Both the position numbers and the translations under genes were made by a program. 23,709 nucleotides of DNA, from positions 1 to 23,709 of the forward strand of contig MU119727.1 in the NCBI GenBank assembly GCA_014904845.1. Direction: 5' to 3'. The notes beneath the pieces are model-generated. The model saw only the letters and a list, made by a program, of their open reading frames with translations. It had not been told where the DNA came from and did no database searches. The DNA is from Acephala macrosclerotiorum (Eukaryota; Ascomycota; Leotiomycetes; Helotiales; Mollisiaceae). Shown piece after piece: positions 1 to 12,075 of the stretch; the first letter of the stretch is position 1, and the number at the start of each line of letters is the position of its first letter.

Positions 1-605
1 TAAAATAATAATAAAATAATTTATTATAAAATATTAATTATATTTTAATTAATATAAAAATAATTAAAATATTTATATTTATAAATAATTTATATATTAA
101 TAATATTAATTTAAAATAATAAATTAAATATATTATTTAATAATTAATTATATTTAAAATATATTAAATTATTAATAAAAATTTATTAATTATATAAAAT
201 ACGATTTTTTAAAATATAATATAAATAAAAAAAAATTTATAATTTAAATTTAAAATAATTAAATAAATAATTTAATTATTTTTTTAATTTTAATTATTAA
301 TTTGTATTTTTATTTTTTATTTTTTTATAATAATTAAAATTTATATTAATTAAAATAAAAATTAAAATATATATATAAAAAAAAAAATAAAAATTATTAA
401 AATTAAAAAAAAATTATTAAAATTAAAAAAAATTATTAATTAATATAATTACGAATTCTTTTTTAAATAAATAATTTTTTATAATTATTTTATAAATATT
501 AAATAAATAAATTACAAAATTATTTATTAAATTTATAATAAAATAAAAAAATTAAATAAAAAATAAATTAAATTTTTATTATAAATATAAAAATTATTAA
601 TATTA
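1..605. other. AT-rich flank of outer copia element, no gene
   Basis: This stretch lies outside the AAATA target duplication of the outer retrotransposon. It is almost pure A/T with short A and T runs. I see no reading frame, RNA gene or recognisable repeat. It is probably an older repeat mutated on both strands, but nothing in it identifies a family. Confidence 0.6.
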
Positions 606-610
606 AAATA
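606..610. repeat. Target-site duplication (left) of outer copia
   Basis: AAATA directly before the LTR start at 611. It is identical to 12,076-12,080 directly after the right LTR. Five base pairs is the usual copia duplication size. Low-complexity AT sequence weakens each match alone, but both ends fall exactly at independently defined LTR ends. Confidence 0.8.
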
Positions 611-798
611 TATAAATACAATATTAGTTTAATAGTCGCGTGCGACACTAGACCAGATCGAGACTAGCGCCGTTTGCTCTAAAATTGAAATTATATTTTT
701 CGATTTTTACGCGTTTATTAAATTTAAAATTTATAATTAATTAATGAATTATTTAATTTATTTATTTCGTTTTTAATTTATTATTAATAATATTAATA
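611..798 (+). repeat. 5' LTR of outer copia
   Basis: 188 bp. It starts TATAAATACAATATTAG, aligned to an ancestral TGTAAATAC start (TG mutated to TA), and ends ...TATTAATA, aligned to ...TACTAACA (CA mutated to TA). It keeps the central GC-richer segment at about 636-680 seen in all four LTRs. It lacks the 16-bp segment near the end that both inner LTRs have, and differs from its partner by a 4-bp TTTA-type repeat unit. Confidence 0.85.
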
Positions 799-3700
799 TT
801 AATTAATAATTATTTAATTAATTATAAAATAATTAAATTTTTATTTAAAAGAAATTAATTTATAAAAAAAAAATTTATAAATTTTTTTTTATAAAAACGT
901 ATTAAAATTATTAAAATTATTAAAAACTTAAAAAAATAATACGAAAATAATTTTAAATTGATATTTATTTTTTAAATTTACGTTTATAAAAAACAAATAA
1001 AAAAATATAAAAATAATTTTAAATTTATATTAAAAATTTTTTTTTAAAATTTTTTTTATATTTTTATTTATTATTTAATTAAAAACGTATAAATATTAAT
1101 AATAATATTTATTTAAATTTAAATTAAAATTTTTAATTTTTTTGTTATTTATTATATAATTATTTTTTAAAATAATAAATTTATTTAAAATTTAATTTTA
1201 TAAATAATAAAATAATATTAAATAAATATATAAAAAAAAAATTTAATCGAATTATAATTTATAAAAAATTTTTCAAAAATTTTTTAAAAAATATATATAA
1301 AAATTTTTAAGTTTAATATATAAAAATTTTATATATCGTTTATAAATTTTTTTATATATTTATAAAATTTAAATATTAAAAAATAAAAAGTTTATTATTA
1401 ATAATTTAAAAAATTTTTTATAAATAAATATAAATAAAAATTATTAATTAATTAAAAAATAAATTTTTTTTTTAATAAAATTAATTAATTTAATTAATAA
1501 ATTACAATGTTTTAATATTAATATTTAATAATTAAAATATAATTATTTTTATAATTTTAATTATTAATATAAATTTTTTTATAATTATTTTTTATATTTT
1601 TTTATTATAATTTTTTTTATAAATACGAATTTATTTATTAATAATAATCAAATTAATATAATAATTTATAAATTATTTTTATTAAATTATTTACGAATTT
1701 AATAAAAATTTATATTAATAATAAAAAATATAATAAAATCGAATTATTTTAAAATTAATACGATAAAATATTTTTTATTAATTTTATAAAACGTATAAAC
1801 GCGTTTTATTTTAATAAATTTTTAAAAAAAAGTTTTAATTTTATTATATTAATAATAATAATAAAAAATTATTTTAAAATTAAAAAAAATTATTAATTAT
1901 ATATATTTTTATAAAAAAAAAAGAAATTTTAATAAAAATTATTATAATTAATTTAATAAAAATTAAATTAAAATATATATATTGAATTACGATTAATAAT
2001 AAATATTATAATACGATTATTTAAAATATAATAATATAATTTAAATTTTTTTTTTTAAATTAAAAAAAAAAAAAATTTAATTAAAATTAAATTATTTATA
2101 TTTATAAAAAACGAAATAAAAAATAAAATTAAAAATAAAATTAAAAATATTAAAATCGAAAAAGTTTTTAAAATAAATTTTAAAAGAAATTATATTAAAA
2201 AAAATATTATATTTATAATAAATCGAAATATTAATTTATAAAATATATAATAAAAAAACAATAATAAATATATATAAAATTTTAATAATAAATTTAATAT
2301 ATAATAAATCGAAATATTATAATAATTTATTATTAAAAAATTTTTATTAAAATCGAAAAAATAAAAAATTTATTAAAAAGTATTTAAATAATAAAAATTA
2401 ATTAATTATTAATAAATTTAAAAATAAAAAATAAAAATAAAAATTATATTATTAAATTTAAAAAAATTAATAATATATAAATAATAATTATTTTAAATAA
2501 TTAAAATTTATAAAATTTATTTTATTATAAAAAACTATTTAAATTAATATTTTATTAAATATTAATATTTTTATAAATATTATAAATATAAAATTTAATA
2601 ATTTAAAAAATAAAATTACTTATAAATATTATTATATTAATTAAAAAAAAATTAATTTAAAATTATTTTATTAATATAAAATTATATTAATTATATAAAC
2701 GTTTTAATTATTTATTAATATAACGTTTTATAAAAGTTTTTTAATAAATTGATTATAATTTAAATATTAAATATATTTAATATTTTATTAAATATTAAAT
2801 ATATAAATAATTATTTAAAAAATTTAAATTTATTTTATAAAATAATTACGAATTTAATTATTTAATTATTATTAATATTTTATATTTAAATAAAAAACAA
2901 ATTTTATAAATAATAAATTCGTTTATAATATTTTAAATTATTAAATTTATAAAAAATATATTTATAAAAACAATATAATATATATTACGTATATATTAAA
3001 AATTATTAAATTATATTATTTATAACGTTGAAAAAAAATATTCGTTTATAAAATTTTAATAAAATATTAAAATAATAATAATTAAAATTAAAAAAATATT
3101 CGTTAAAATTTATAATAATATAAAAAAAATAAAAAAATATTATATTTTATTATATTAAATTTACGAAATTATTTATAATAAATTAATTGAAAATTAAATT
3201 AATAAAAATATAATTTTATAAATAATAATTAAAATTATTAACGATTTACTAAAATTAAATAAAATTATATTTATATTATTAATTTTTAAAATATATTTTA
3301 AAATAATTAATAATAATATATTATTATTATTTATTAAAAATATATATTATTTATATATTTAATATTAAATTAATAATGTATTTATAATAAAAAACAAATT
3401 AAATATAAAAATTATATTAAATTTATTAATTTTATTTAAAGTACATATTTAATATAAAAAAAACAAATAAAAAAATTATATAAATTATTAATAATTAATA
3501 AAAAAATATATATAATTAATATATTTTATAAATTAATTAATTTTCGTTTAATAATTATTAAATTTTATTATATAAAAAAAAAAATATTAAAAATTTATAA
3601 TCGAATTAATAATTAAAAATGTTTAAAAAAATTATAAAATAAAAATATATATAATAAAAAATTTAAATAAAATAAATATTATAATTTTATTAAAAACGAT

Positions 3701-4345
3701 AAAAAAAATTATAAAAATTTTAATAATTAATTTTTTATTATTATTATTAAAAAATTTAAAACTTTTATAATTTTTATAATAAATAAAAAAAAACAATATA
3801 AAATTATTATTAAAATTATAAAAAAAAAATATAATTATAATTTTTAAATAATTGTTTAAAAAGTTTTAAAAAAAAATTAATAATTTAATTATAAAATTTT
3901 TTTTAATTTTATTTAATACGATTTTAATAAATATATTAAAATTCGAATTTTTAATTTAAAATTAATTAATAAAATTAAAAATAAAATTATTAATACTTTT
4001 TATAAAAAATCGAAATTAATAATTTAAAAATATAATAATAATAAAAAATATTTTTATATAATTTTTAATAATTTAAAAATTAATTAATAATTAATTGTTA
4101 TTTTAATATTTTTTTAATTTAATTTTTAAATAAAAAAATAAAAATATAATTTCGTAATATTATTTAAATTTATATTTAATTTATAATAAATTTTTAATAA
4201 TTTATATTAATACGTTTATTGAAAAAAATTTATTATTTATATTTATTAAATATAATTATAATTATTTTAAAGATTTTATATAAAATTATAAAAATAAAAA
4301 TATATTAATAAATTATATATTATATATTATAAATATTATAAAAAA

Positions 4346-4633
4346 AAATTATTTATAATTATATTAATATACGATTTTTATTTTTTAATTATAATTATTA
4401 AAAAAATTTTAACGTTATTAAAATGCAAATTAATAATACGTTTATATTAATAAAAAAAAAAATTATTTTGAAAGAAAATAAATTTAATAAAATTAAATTT
4501 TTAATTAAATTTAAAAAAGTTTTAATATTAAAAATATTATTAATTTTTAATAAATATATTTTAATTTAATTTTTAAATTAAATATTAAAAATAATAAATT
4601 AAAAAAATTTATATTATTATAATTTATTAATTT
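4346..4633 (+). pseudogene. Copia reverse transcriptase relic (outer element, left part)
   Basis: It corresponds to the RT block of the inner element. The catalytic segment at 4,423-4,440 reads M-Q-I-N-N-T where this copia family has M-Q-T-D-D-T. Both catalytic aspartates are therefore asparagines, as expected from G-to-A change. Reading is interrupted by many stops, and the spacing to the motif is one base off, implying a small indel. The relic ends exactly at the nested insertion (AATTT at 4,629-4,633) and its downstream coding continues at 10,947. No functional enzyme is possible. Confidence 0.7.
4629..4633. repeat. Target-site duplication (left) of inner copia
   Basis: AATTT immediately before the left LTR (4,634), identical to 10,942-10,946 immediately after the right LTR. 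After removing the inner element plus one copy, the outer pol sequence joins in register with the homologous uninterrupted sequence near 5,866 of the inner copy. Confidence 0.88.
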
Positions 4634-4841
4634 TGTTAGTATTACTAGAGATATTTATTACTAGTAATAAATTAAAAACGAAATAAATAAATAAATTAAA
4701 TAATTCGTTAATTGATTGTTAGTTTTAAATCTAATAAATACGTAAAAATTGAAGAATATAATTTCAATTCTAGTGCAAACGGCGCTAGTCTTGATCTGGC
4801 CTAGTGCCGCACGTGACTACTAAACTAATATTGTATTTATA
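4634..4841 (-). repeat. 3' LTR of inner copia
   Basis: 208 bp. On the + strand it begins TGTTAGTATTAC and ends ...GTATTTATA, where the partner ends in TTTACA, so the canonical CA terminus was mutated to TA. It contains a GC-richer core with an imperfect 28-bp palindrome centred on GATC (4,781-4,808). Its differences from the partner LTR are mainly T here against C there. Confidence 0.92.
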
Positions 4842-4858
4842 TTAATAGTTTTTTTTTT
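4842..4858 (-). other. Probable polypurine tract of inner copia
   Basis: On the minus strand a run of ten A (T run at 4,849-4,858) followed by CTATTAA abuts the 3' LTR. Retrotransposons prime plus-strand DNA synthesis from a purine tract at this place. The matching site in the outer element is AAAGAAAAAA at 11,867-11,876, just before its right LTR. G-to-A mutation may have turned a mixed purine tract into pure A. Confidence 0.55.
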
Positions 4859-5187
4859 GTAATAAGAATTAATCCAGTTCAATTATTTAAAAAACGCTAT
4901 TATTTTTTTTTTTATTGTAATTCGTTGATACGTAAAATTCGCTAATATTTTAATGTAAAAATTATATGATTAAACTTTGAGAATAATACTAGTAAATTAG
5001 CGTTGTTTTCGAAGTTTGTTAAAGATTATAAACGTCGAGATTGGAGTAATTTTTCTTTTTTTAGTCTTATAAATCAAGTAATTACAAAATTCGAAATACA
5101 ATGCAAAAATTACTTTTTTTTTATTTTTTTTCAATAAATATTTTCTTTAATTCTTTACATTGTTTTTATTGTTTTCTTTTTTTTAAT

Positions 5188-6223
5188 TTATTTTTTCATT
5201 CGGATTTTAAAGTAATTCGTATTTAGAAACTTTTTCAAAGTTTTATTAAATACTAATTTTGTTATAATATTCGTTAAATTATTTTGATTATTAATTTATC
5301 GAATTTCTTACAATTTTTTGTATTTATACGATTAGCGAAAAATTATAATATTGATTATAAAACGCCTTTTTTTAATAATTTCCAGTTTGATTAAATATTT
5401 GTATAACGAATATGAGTTTGTGTAAACGATTATTGAGATTTTAAAAAAATCGAGTTATTGAATAATCATATTAATAGTAAATTCGATTACAATCGCTATA
5501 TCGACTTTTTTTATTATACTATATATTTCAAAAGTTAAAACGTTTTTAATAACGCGTTTATTTTTAATACAATTGTAATAAATGAGATTTCTTTTGATCT
5601 CGAACTTTTTATCGTTCAATTAATGTTTATTTGTTAGAATGATTTTATATTTAATTTGAGAATTAAAATCTTTATTGTTTACAAATAAATTATTAATAAA
5701 AACGAAGAGTTTCGTCGTAAGTAAATCGAAAACAATATATTTAAATTTTCGATTTAAGTTTTTAATTTATTATTTTAATTTTTTATTTAATGTAATAAAT
5801 TTTTTTTTCGTTGAATTTTAATATTAAATAATAATAAATAAATCGAAAATTGTTTCAAATTAGTAAATTGTAATAATATAAATTTTTTTAATTTATTATT
5901 TTCAATATTTAATTTGAAAATTAAATAATTTAATATTTATTAATTTAATTTTTTTGTTTTAATTTTTTTATTGTAATTAGATCGTATTTTCAAATTGAAT
6001 TAAAACGCATTTATTGAAAATCAATAATATTTTTAGTATTAAAATTTTTTTAAATTTGATTAAAAATTTAATTTTATTGAATTCGTTTTTTTTTGAAAGT
6101 AAAAAATCTTTTTTTTATTAGTATAAACGTATCGTCGGTTTATATTCTAATAACGTCGAAAAATCTTTTAATAATTGTAATTAGAAAATAAAAATCGTAT
6201 ATCGATATAATTATAGACAATTT
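5188..6223 (-). pseudogene. Copia RT-RNase H polyprotein C-terminus, inactivated
   Basis: The minus-strand translation from 6,223 matches the C-terminal pol of fungal Ty1/copia elements: the RT active site T-D-D-T at 6,128-6,139, an F-N-x-C-V-L segment further on, and then the RNase H region from about 5,736 (D-L-L-T-T-K-L-F-V-F, later L-T-F-E-I-Y and T-N-S-Y-S-L-Y). The RNase H aspartate normally in F-V-D-G-S-F is asparagine here. There are many TAA and TAG codons. One 1-nt deletion in the A run at 6,086-6,094 shifts the frame; otherwise the reading stays in register to the end, TAA at 5,188-5,190. Upstream gag, protease and integrase parts of the polyprotein are too degraded for me to place. 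Family assignment is from remembered motifs. Confidence 0.85.
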
Positions 6224-9200
6224 TTTTTTATAATGTTTATAATACGTAGTTTATTAATGTATTTTTATTTTTACAATTTTATATAAAGACTTTAAAATAA
6301 TTATAATTGTATTTAATAAATGTAAATAATAAATTTTTTTCGATAAACGTATTAATATAAATCGTTAAAAGTTTATCGTAAATTGAATATAAATTTGAAT
6401 AATATTATAAAATTATATTTTAATTTTCTTATTTGAAAATTGAATTAAAAAAAGTATTAAAACGATAATTAATCGTTGATTAGTTTTTTATATTGTTGGA
6501 AATTGTATAAAAATTATTTTCTTTTTTTTTGTCGTTGTATTTTTGGATTATTAATTTCGATTTTTTGTAAAAAATATTAATAGTTTTATTTTTGATTTTA
6601 TTGATTAATTTCGAATTAAAAATTCGAATTTTAGTATATTTATTAGAATCGTATTAAATGAAATTAAAAACTTTTTTTGTAATTAAATTATTGATTTTTT
6701 TTTTTAAGACGTTTTAAATAATTATTTAAAAATTGTAATTATATTTTTTTTTTATAGTTTTAATAATAGTTTTATATCGCTTTTTTTTTTATTTGTTATA
6801 AAAATTATAGAAATTTTAATTTCTTTGATAATAATAATAAAAAATTAATCGTTGAAATTTTCGTAATTTTTTTTTATTGTTTTTAATAAAATTATAGTGT
6901 TTATTTTATTTAAATTCTTTGTTACGCACGTTTTTATTTTGTGATTTTTTTAAGTATTTTCGATTATATTTTTTGATTAATTCTTCGTTTATTTCGTTTA
7001 ATTAAAAAAATAAAAAAGTTTTTTTTTGATTTTTTCGATTATTTTTTTGATTACTAATTCGATTATAAACTTTTAGTATTTTTTCTTTCGTATAATAAAA
7101 TTTAACGATTATTGAATGAAAATTAATCGATTTGTAAAATATATCGATTATATATATTTTTTTATTTATTTTTTTTACGTTAAACGCGTACTTTAAATAG
7201 AATTAGTAAATTTAATATAGACTTCGTATTTAGATCGTTTCTCATTGAAAACGCGTTGTTAATTTGACGTTGAGTATATAAACAGTATATTTTTTTAATA
7301 ATTATTCGAATTATTTCAATTTTTTTAATAATTGATAGTAATAGTATATCGTTATTAATTATTTTAGAGTATGTTTTAAAGATTAATAATATAAATACAA
7401 TATCGTTCGATTTTATCGAATTATTAATAGTTTTAATTACTATTTATAAAATTATATTTTTATTGATTTATTTTTCGATTAATTTATCGTAAATAATTTC
7501 GTAAATTTAATATAATAAAATGTAATATTTTTTTACTTTTTTCATATTATTATAAGTTTCAATAAATACTTTTTTGATTTTAATTACTATTATTTTAGCG
7601 TTTTATTGAAATTTTATAAATGAGAAATTTTTTTCGATATTGTAAACGATATAATTCAATAGTTTTTAATATATATCGATCTAGTATATATGTAGTATAT
7701 TTTATACTATTTTTACAAATATATTTTTTATAAATTTAATAATTTAAAATATTGTAAATAAGTTTATTATTTATAAAATTGATTTTTTATTTAAATATAA
7801 AACGTTGATAATAATCTAATAATTGAATTTATAATTATTTTGTAGAGTAAATTTGAATTTTTTAAATAATTATTTATACATTTAATAATAATAATAATAT
7901 TTAATAAAATATTAAATATATTTAATATTTACATTATAATTAATTCGTTAAAAATTTTTTATAAAACGTTGTATCAATAAATAATCAAAACGTCTATATA
8001 ATTAATATAGTTTTATATTAATAAAATAATTTTAAATTAAATTCTTTTTTGATTAATATAATAATATTTATAAATAATTTTATTTTTTTATAATAAAAAT
8101 GATTTTATTTTTTTAAATTAAAATATTTTTTAAATTATTGAATTTTATATTTATAATATCTATATTTTGAATACAAAATAAAAAAAGTGTATTTGTAGAA
8201 ATAATATAAAAAATAATAATATTTAATAAAATATCGATTCGAATAATTTTTTACAATAAAATAATATTTTTACTAAAGCAAATTTTATAAACTTCGACCG
8301 TAAATATATTTAATTAAATACTAATATCAAATTTTTATAGTACTATAAATTGCAATTAATTAATAATTAATATTCTAACGATTTTATTATTTAATATAAT
8401 CCTTTAAAAAGTTTTTAAAAAATATTAATTTTCGAAAATAAAAAATAAACATTGATTCGATTCGAATAATTCAAATTATAATAATAAAATATTGAATACA
8501 TTTTTTCTCGTAATAATATAACGAGTAAATTAATCATTTAAAATAATTATTATTTACGTACTATTGACTTTTTCAAACTCGATAAAATAATTCTTCTTTT
8601 CGTTTTTCATTTTTATACTTATTAACAATTGATTAATTTTTGTTATTTAATTATTTTTTAATAAACTTTTTATTCTCTCGATTTTAATAAAAAAGTTTTA
8701 ATAATAAACTATTATAATATCTCGATTTACTATATATTAAATTTACTATTGAAATTTTGTATATATTTATTATTACTTTTTTATTATATATTTTATTAAT
8801 CAATATTTCGATTTACTACAAATATAATATTTTTTTTAATATAATCTTTCTTAAAATTTATAATTTTTGCAATATTCATCTCAAAAAAATTTTCGATCTT
8901 AATATTCTCGATCTTGTATTCGATCGCGTTCTTTGTCTCGTTTTTTATAAATACGATCAATTTAATTCTAATCGAATTCATTTTCTTTTTAATCTTAAAA
9001 AATAGAATTTAAACTATATTATTGTATTTTACGTAATTACGTTGTAGTATTTACTATTGATCGCAATTCAATACAAATACTTTCAAAAGTACTAATAAAT
9101 TTATAAAAAATAAAATTGCACTTTTTAATATTTCAATAAACGTTAATAATTTGATTTTACAAATTATATTTCGTTTAATATTCTAATAATAAATTTAATT

Positions 9201-10733
9201 GAATTTTTTAAAATTAATCGAAAAATATTTGTAAATATTTCAATTTAATTTTTATTAAATTAATTGTAATAATTTTTACTAGAATTGTTTTTTTTTATAA
9301 AAATATATATAATTAACGATTTTTTTTAATTTCAAAGTAAGTTTTTATTATTATTATTAGCGTAATAAAATTGAAACTTTTTTCTAAAAATCTATTAAAA
9401 TAAAACGCGTTTATACGTTTTATAAAACTAATAAAAAATGTTTTATTGTATTAATTCTAAAATAATTTGATTTTATTACAATAATTATAAAATATCGATA
9501 ATTTGTAATTAAAAATATTATATAATTCTCTATTATATTTTTTATTATCAATATAAATTTTTATTAAATTTATAAATAATTTAATAAAAATACTCTATAA
9601 ATTGTTATATTAATTCGATTATTGTTAAAAAAATTACTAATAAATATATTAAATATTTTGTATAATATTAAATAAATTCGTATTTGTAAAAAGAATTGTA
9701 ATAAGAGAAATATAAAAAATATTCGTAGAAATAATCGTATTTATAGTAAAAAAATTCGTATTAATAATTGAAATCGTAAAAATAATTATACTTTAATTAT
9801 TGAATACTAATATTAGAATATTTTGATTTATTAATTGAATTAATCGATTTTATCGAGAAAAGAAATTTCTATTTTTCAATTGATTAACGATTTCTATTTG
9901 TATTTATTCATAAAACTCTTTTTATTAAAAAACTTTTTTTAAATTATCAATAATAAACTTTTCATTTTTCGATATTTAGATTTCGTAAATACGTAAAAAA
10001 TCTCGTAAACAGCGCATAAAATCTTTGTATACTAAACGTAAAATCTCTTACGAGCAACTTTTAAAATTTTTTTAAAAATATTTCTATAAATTGCTATCAA
10101 AGTATTTTTTCTTTTTATATACTTTAAAACAATAAAAAATATATTTATTTAATATTACTTTATTAAAATTTTTATCGTTCGTAAAATCGAAATTTTTTTT
10201 TTATTTGTTTTTATCGTAAAAAAATTTGATTTTAAACAAATTTATTATTTTAAAAAATAATTATATAATAAATAAAAAAATTGAAAAGTTTAATTTGAAT
10301 TCGAATAAATATTATTATTAATATTTATACGCTTTTAATCAAATAACAAATAAAAACGTAAAACTTTTTTTGAAAATTCGTTTTTAATGTAAATTCGAAT
10401 AAATTAATACAAATTTAAAATCGCTTTTACGTTTTTTTATTCGTTTTTCGTAAACGTTATTATTTTGCGTAATAAATACAAATTTAAAAAATAAATACAA
10501 ATTTGAAATCGTTTTTATATTGTTTTTTTTAAGTTTTTAATAATTTCAATATTTTTAGCGCGTTTTTATAAGAAAGTTTTTATAGATTCTCGTTTTTTCG
10601 AAAATATATTAATTATTTTAAATATTTTTTTACAAAAAATAAACTATTTAAAAAATTTATTCTTTTTTATAAATTAATTTTTTTTAAATAGAAATTTAAT
10701 TGTTCTATAATTAATTGAACAACTATTAATTAA

Positions 10734-10941
10734 TATTAGTATTACTAAAAATACTTATTACTAGTAATAAATTAAAAACGAAATAAATAAATAGATTAAA
10801 TAATTCGTTAATTAATTATTAGTTCTAAATCTAATAAATACGTAAAAATTGAAAAATATAATCTCAACTCTAGCGCAAACGGCGCTAGTCCCGATCTGGC
10901 CTAGTGCCGCACGTGACTACTAAATTAATATTATATTTACA
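10734..10941 (-). repeat. 5' LTR of inner copia
   Basis: 208 bp, colinear with 4,634-4,841 without any gap. Seventeen positions differ and all are transitions. The start has TA where the partner has TG; the end keeps the canonical CA (TTTACA). Palindrome at 10,881-10,908. A primer-binding site should follow on the minus strand below 10,734, but I could not match one to a tRNA. Confidence 0.92.
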
Positions 10942-10946
10942 AATTT
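10942..10946. repeat. Target-site duplication (right) of inner copia
   Basis: AATTT, identical to 4,629-4,633. From here the outer element's pol sequence resumes on the + strand. Confidence 0.88.
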
Positions 10947-11524
10947 AAAATAATTTTTAATTTATTTATTATTATTTAATATTAAAATTTAATAAAAAAA
11001 AAATAATAATAAATTAAAAATTTAAATATATTATTTTAAATTTATTTTTATTAATAATTTATTTATAAATAATAAAAATTTTAATTTTTAAATTAAATAT
11101 AAAATTATTTTAATAAATAAATATTAATTAAATAATAAAAAATTTAAATTTTAAATTTTTTTTATTTATTATAATTTTATTAAAAATAAACGCATTATTA
11201 AAAACGTTTTAATTTTTAAAATATATAATATAATAAAAAAAATTAATATAATAATTATAATTGAATTTATTATTAATATAATTATTTAATAAATTAATTT
11301 TTTTAAATTTTTAATAATTATTTATATAAATTTATATTCGTTATATAAATATTTAATTAAATTAAAAACGATTAAAAAAAAGCGTTTTATAATTAATATT
11401 ATAATTTTTTATTAATTATAAAAAATTTAATAAATTAATAATTAAAATAATTTAACGAATATTAAAATAAAATTTTAAAAAGTTTTTAAATACGAATTAT
11501 TTTAAAATTCGAATAAAAAAATAA
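10947..11524 (+). pseudogene. Copia RNase H relic (outer element, right part)
   Basis: This is the continuation of the outer element's pol after the nested insertion. The sequence is colinear with the reverse complement of about 5,861-5,188, for example the shared TATTCGTTATA and AACGAATATTA segments. It ends at the equivalent stop, TAA at 11,522-11,524. A/T conversion is nearly complete, so protein motifs are barely readable. Identification rests on alignment by eye to the inner copy, whose RNase H region is readable. Confidence 0.72.
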
Positions 11525-11883
11525 ATTAAAAAAAAATAATAATAAAAATAATATAAAAAATTAAAAAAAAAATTTATAAAAAAAAAATTAAATAAAAAAA
11601 AAATTAAATAAAAAAATTTTTTACGTTATATTTTAAATTTTATAATTATTTAATTTATAAAATTAAAAAAAAAGAAATTATTTTAATTTTAATATTTATA
11701 ATTTTAATAAACTTTAAAAATAATATTATTTTATTAATATTATTTTTAAAGTTTAATTATATAATTTTTATATTAAAATATTAATAAGTTTTATATATTA
11801 ATAAATTATAATAAAAAATAATAATAATATTTTTTTAAATAATTAAATTAAATTAATTTTTATTACAAAGAAAAAATTATTAA
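11525..11883 (+). other. 3' untranslated end of outer copia with polypurine tract
   Basis: Non-coding AT-rich sequence between the pol stop and the 3' LTR, equivalent to 4,842-5,187 in the inner element. The purine run AAAGAAAAAA at 11,867-11,876 lies a few bases before the LTR and is the likely plus-strand priming tract. Confidence 0.55.
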
Positions 11884-12075
11884 TATAAATATAATATTAG
11901 TTTAATAGTCACGTGCGGTACTAGGCCAGATCGGGATTAGCGTTGTTTACACTAAAATTGAAATTATATTTTTTGATTTTTACGCGTTTATTAAATTTAA
12001 AACTTATAATTAATTAACGAATTATTTAATTTATTTATTTATTTCGTTTTTAATTTATTATTAATAATATTAATA
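11884..12075 (+). repeat. 3' LTR of outer copia
   Basis: 192 bp, same orientation as 611-798. It starts TATAAATATAATATTAG and ends TATTAATA. It keeps the GC-richer core (about 11,909-11,952) but differs there by transitions. Like its partner it lacks the 16-bp segment present in the inner LTRs. Confidence 0.85.

Larger units (their letters stand above)
4634..10941 (-). mobile_element. Inner, full-length Ty1/copia LTR retrotransposon, RIP-dead
   Basis: 6,308 bp, with 208-bp direct LTRs at both ends and AATTT duplications. The coding strand is minus: an A-rich tract abuts the left LTR on that strand (4,842-4,858), and the RT and RNase H relics read in that direction at 6,223-5,188. The order RT then RNase H, and the T-D-D-T catalytic motif, are those of Ty1/copia elements. 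Stops are numerous throughout. It sits inside an older copy of the same family in opposite orientation, so the two form a large inverted repeat. Mutation is strand-biased in patches: C-depleted on the + strand from about 5.2 to 8.1 kb and G-depleted in much of 8.5-9.1 kb. Gag, protease and integrase should lie in 6,300-10,700 but I could not recognise their motifs. Confidence 0.93.
611..12075 (+). mobile_element. Outer Ty1/copia LTR retrotransposon, interrupted and RIP-dead
   Basis: It is bounded by LTRs at 611-798 and 11,884-12,075 in the same orientation, with the 5-bp direct duplication AAATA at 606-610 and 12,076-12,080. Removing the nested element (4,634-10,941) and one copy of its AATTT duplication leaves about 5.15 kb. 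The internal sequence is colinear with the reverse complement of the nested element: 1735-1815 matches 9395-9478, 2600-2860 matches about 7800-8100, and 3655-3920 matches about 6640-6900. The RT relic lies before the insertion and the RNase H relic after it, so coding runs on the + strand. It is more strongly A/T-converted, on both strands, and shorter than the inner copy, consistent with greater age and more RIP. Confidence 0.88.

Noticed and set aside
611..4841. A 4.2-kb DNA transposon with about 200-bp terminal inverted repeats
   Set aside because: The inverted blocks are LTRs of two different nested retrotransposons. Direct LTR pairing gives exact 5-bp target duplications at both elements, and an RT motif is readable inside.
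8757..9005. 82-codon + strand reading frame
   Set aside because: It lies inside the inner copia on the non-coding strand, in very AT-rich sequence with F/I/Y/N-only composition. Open by base composition.
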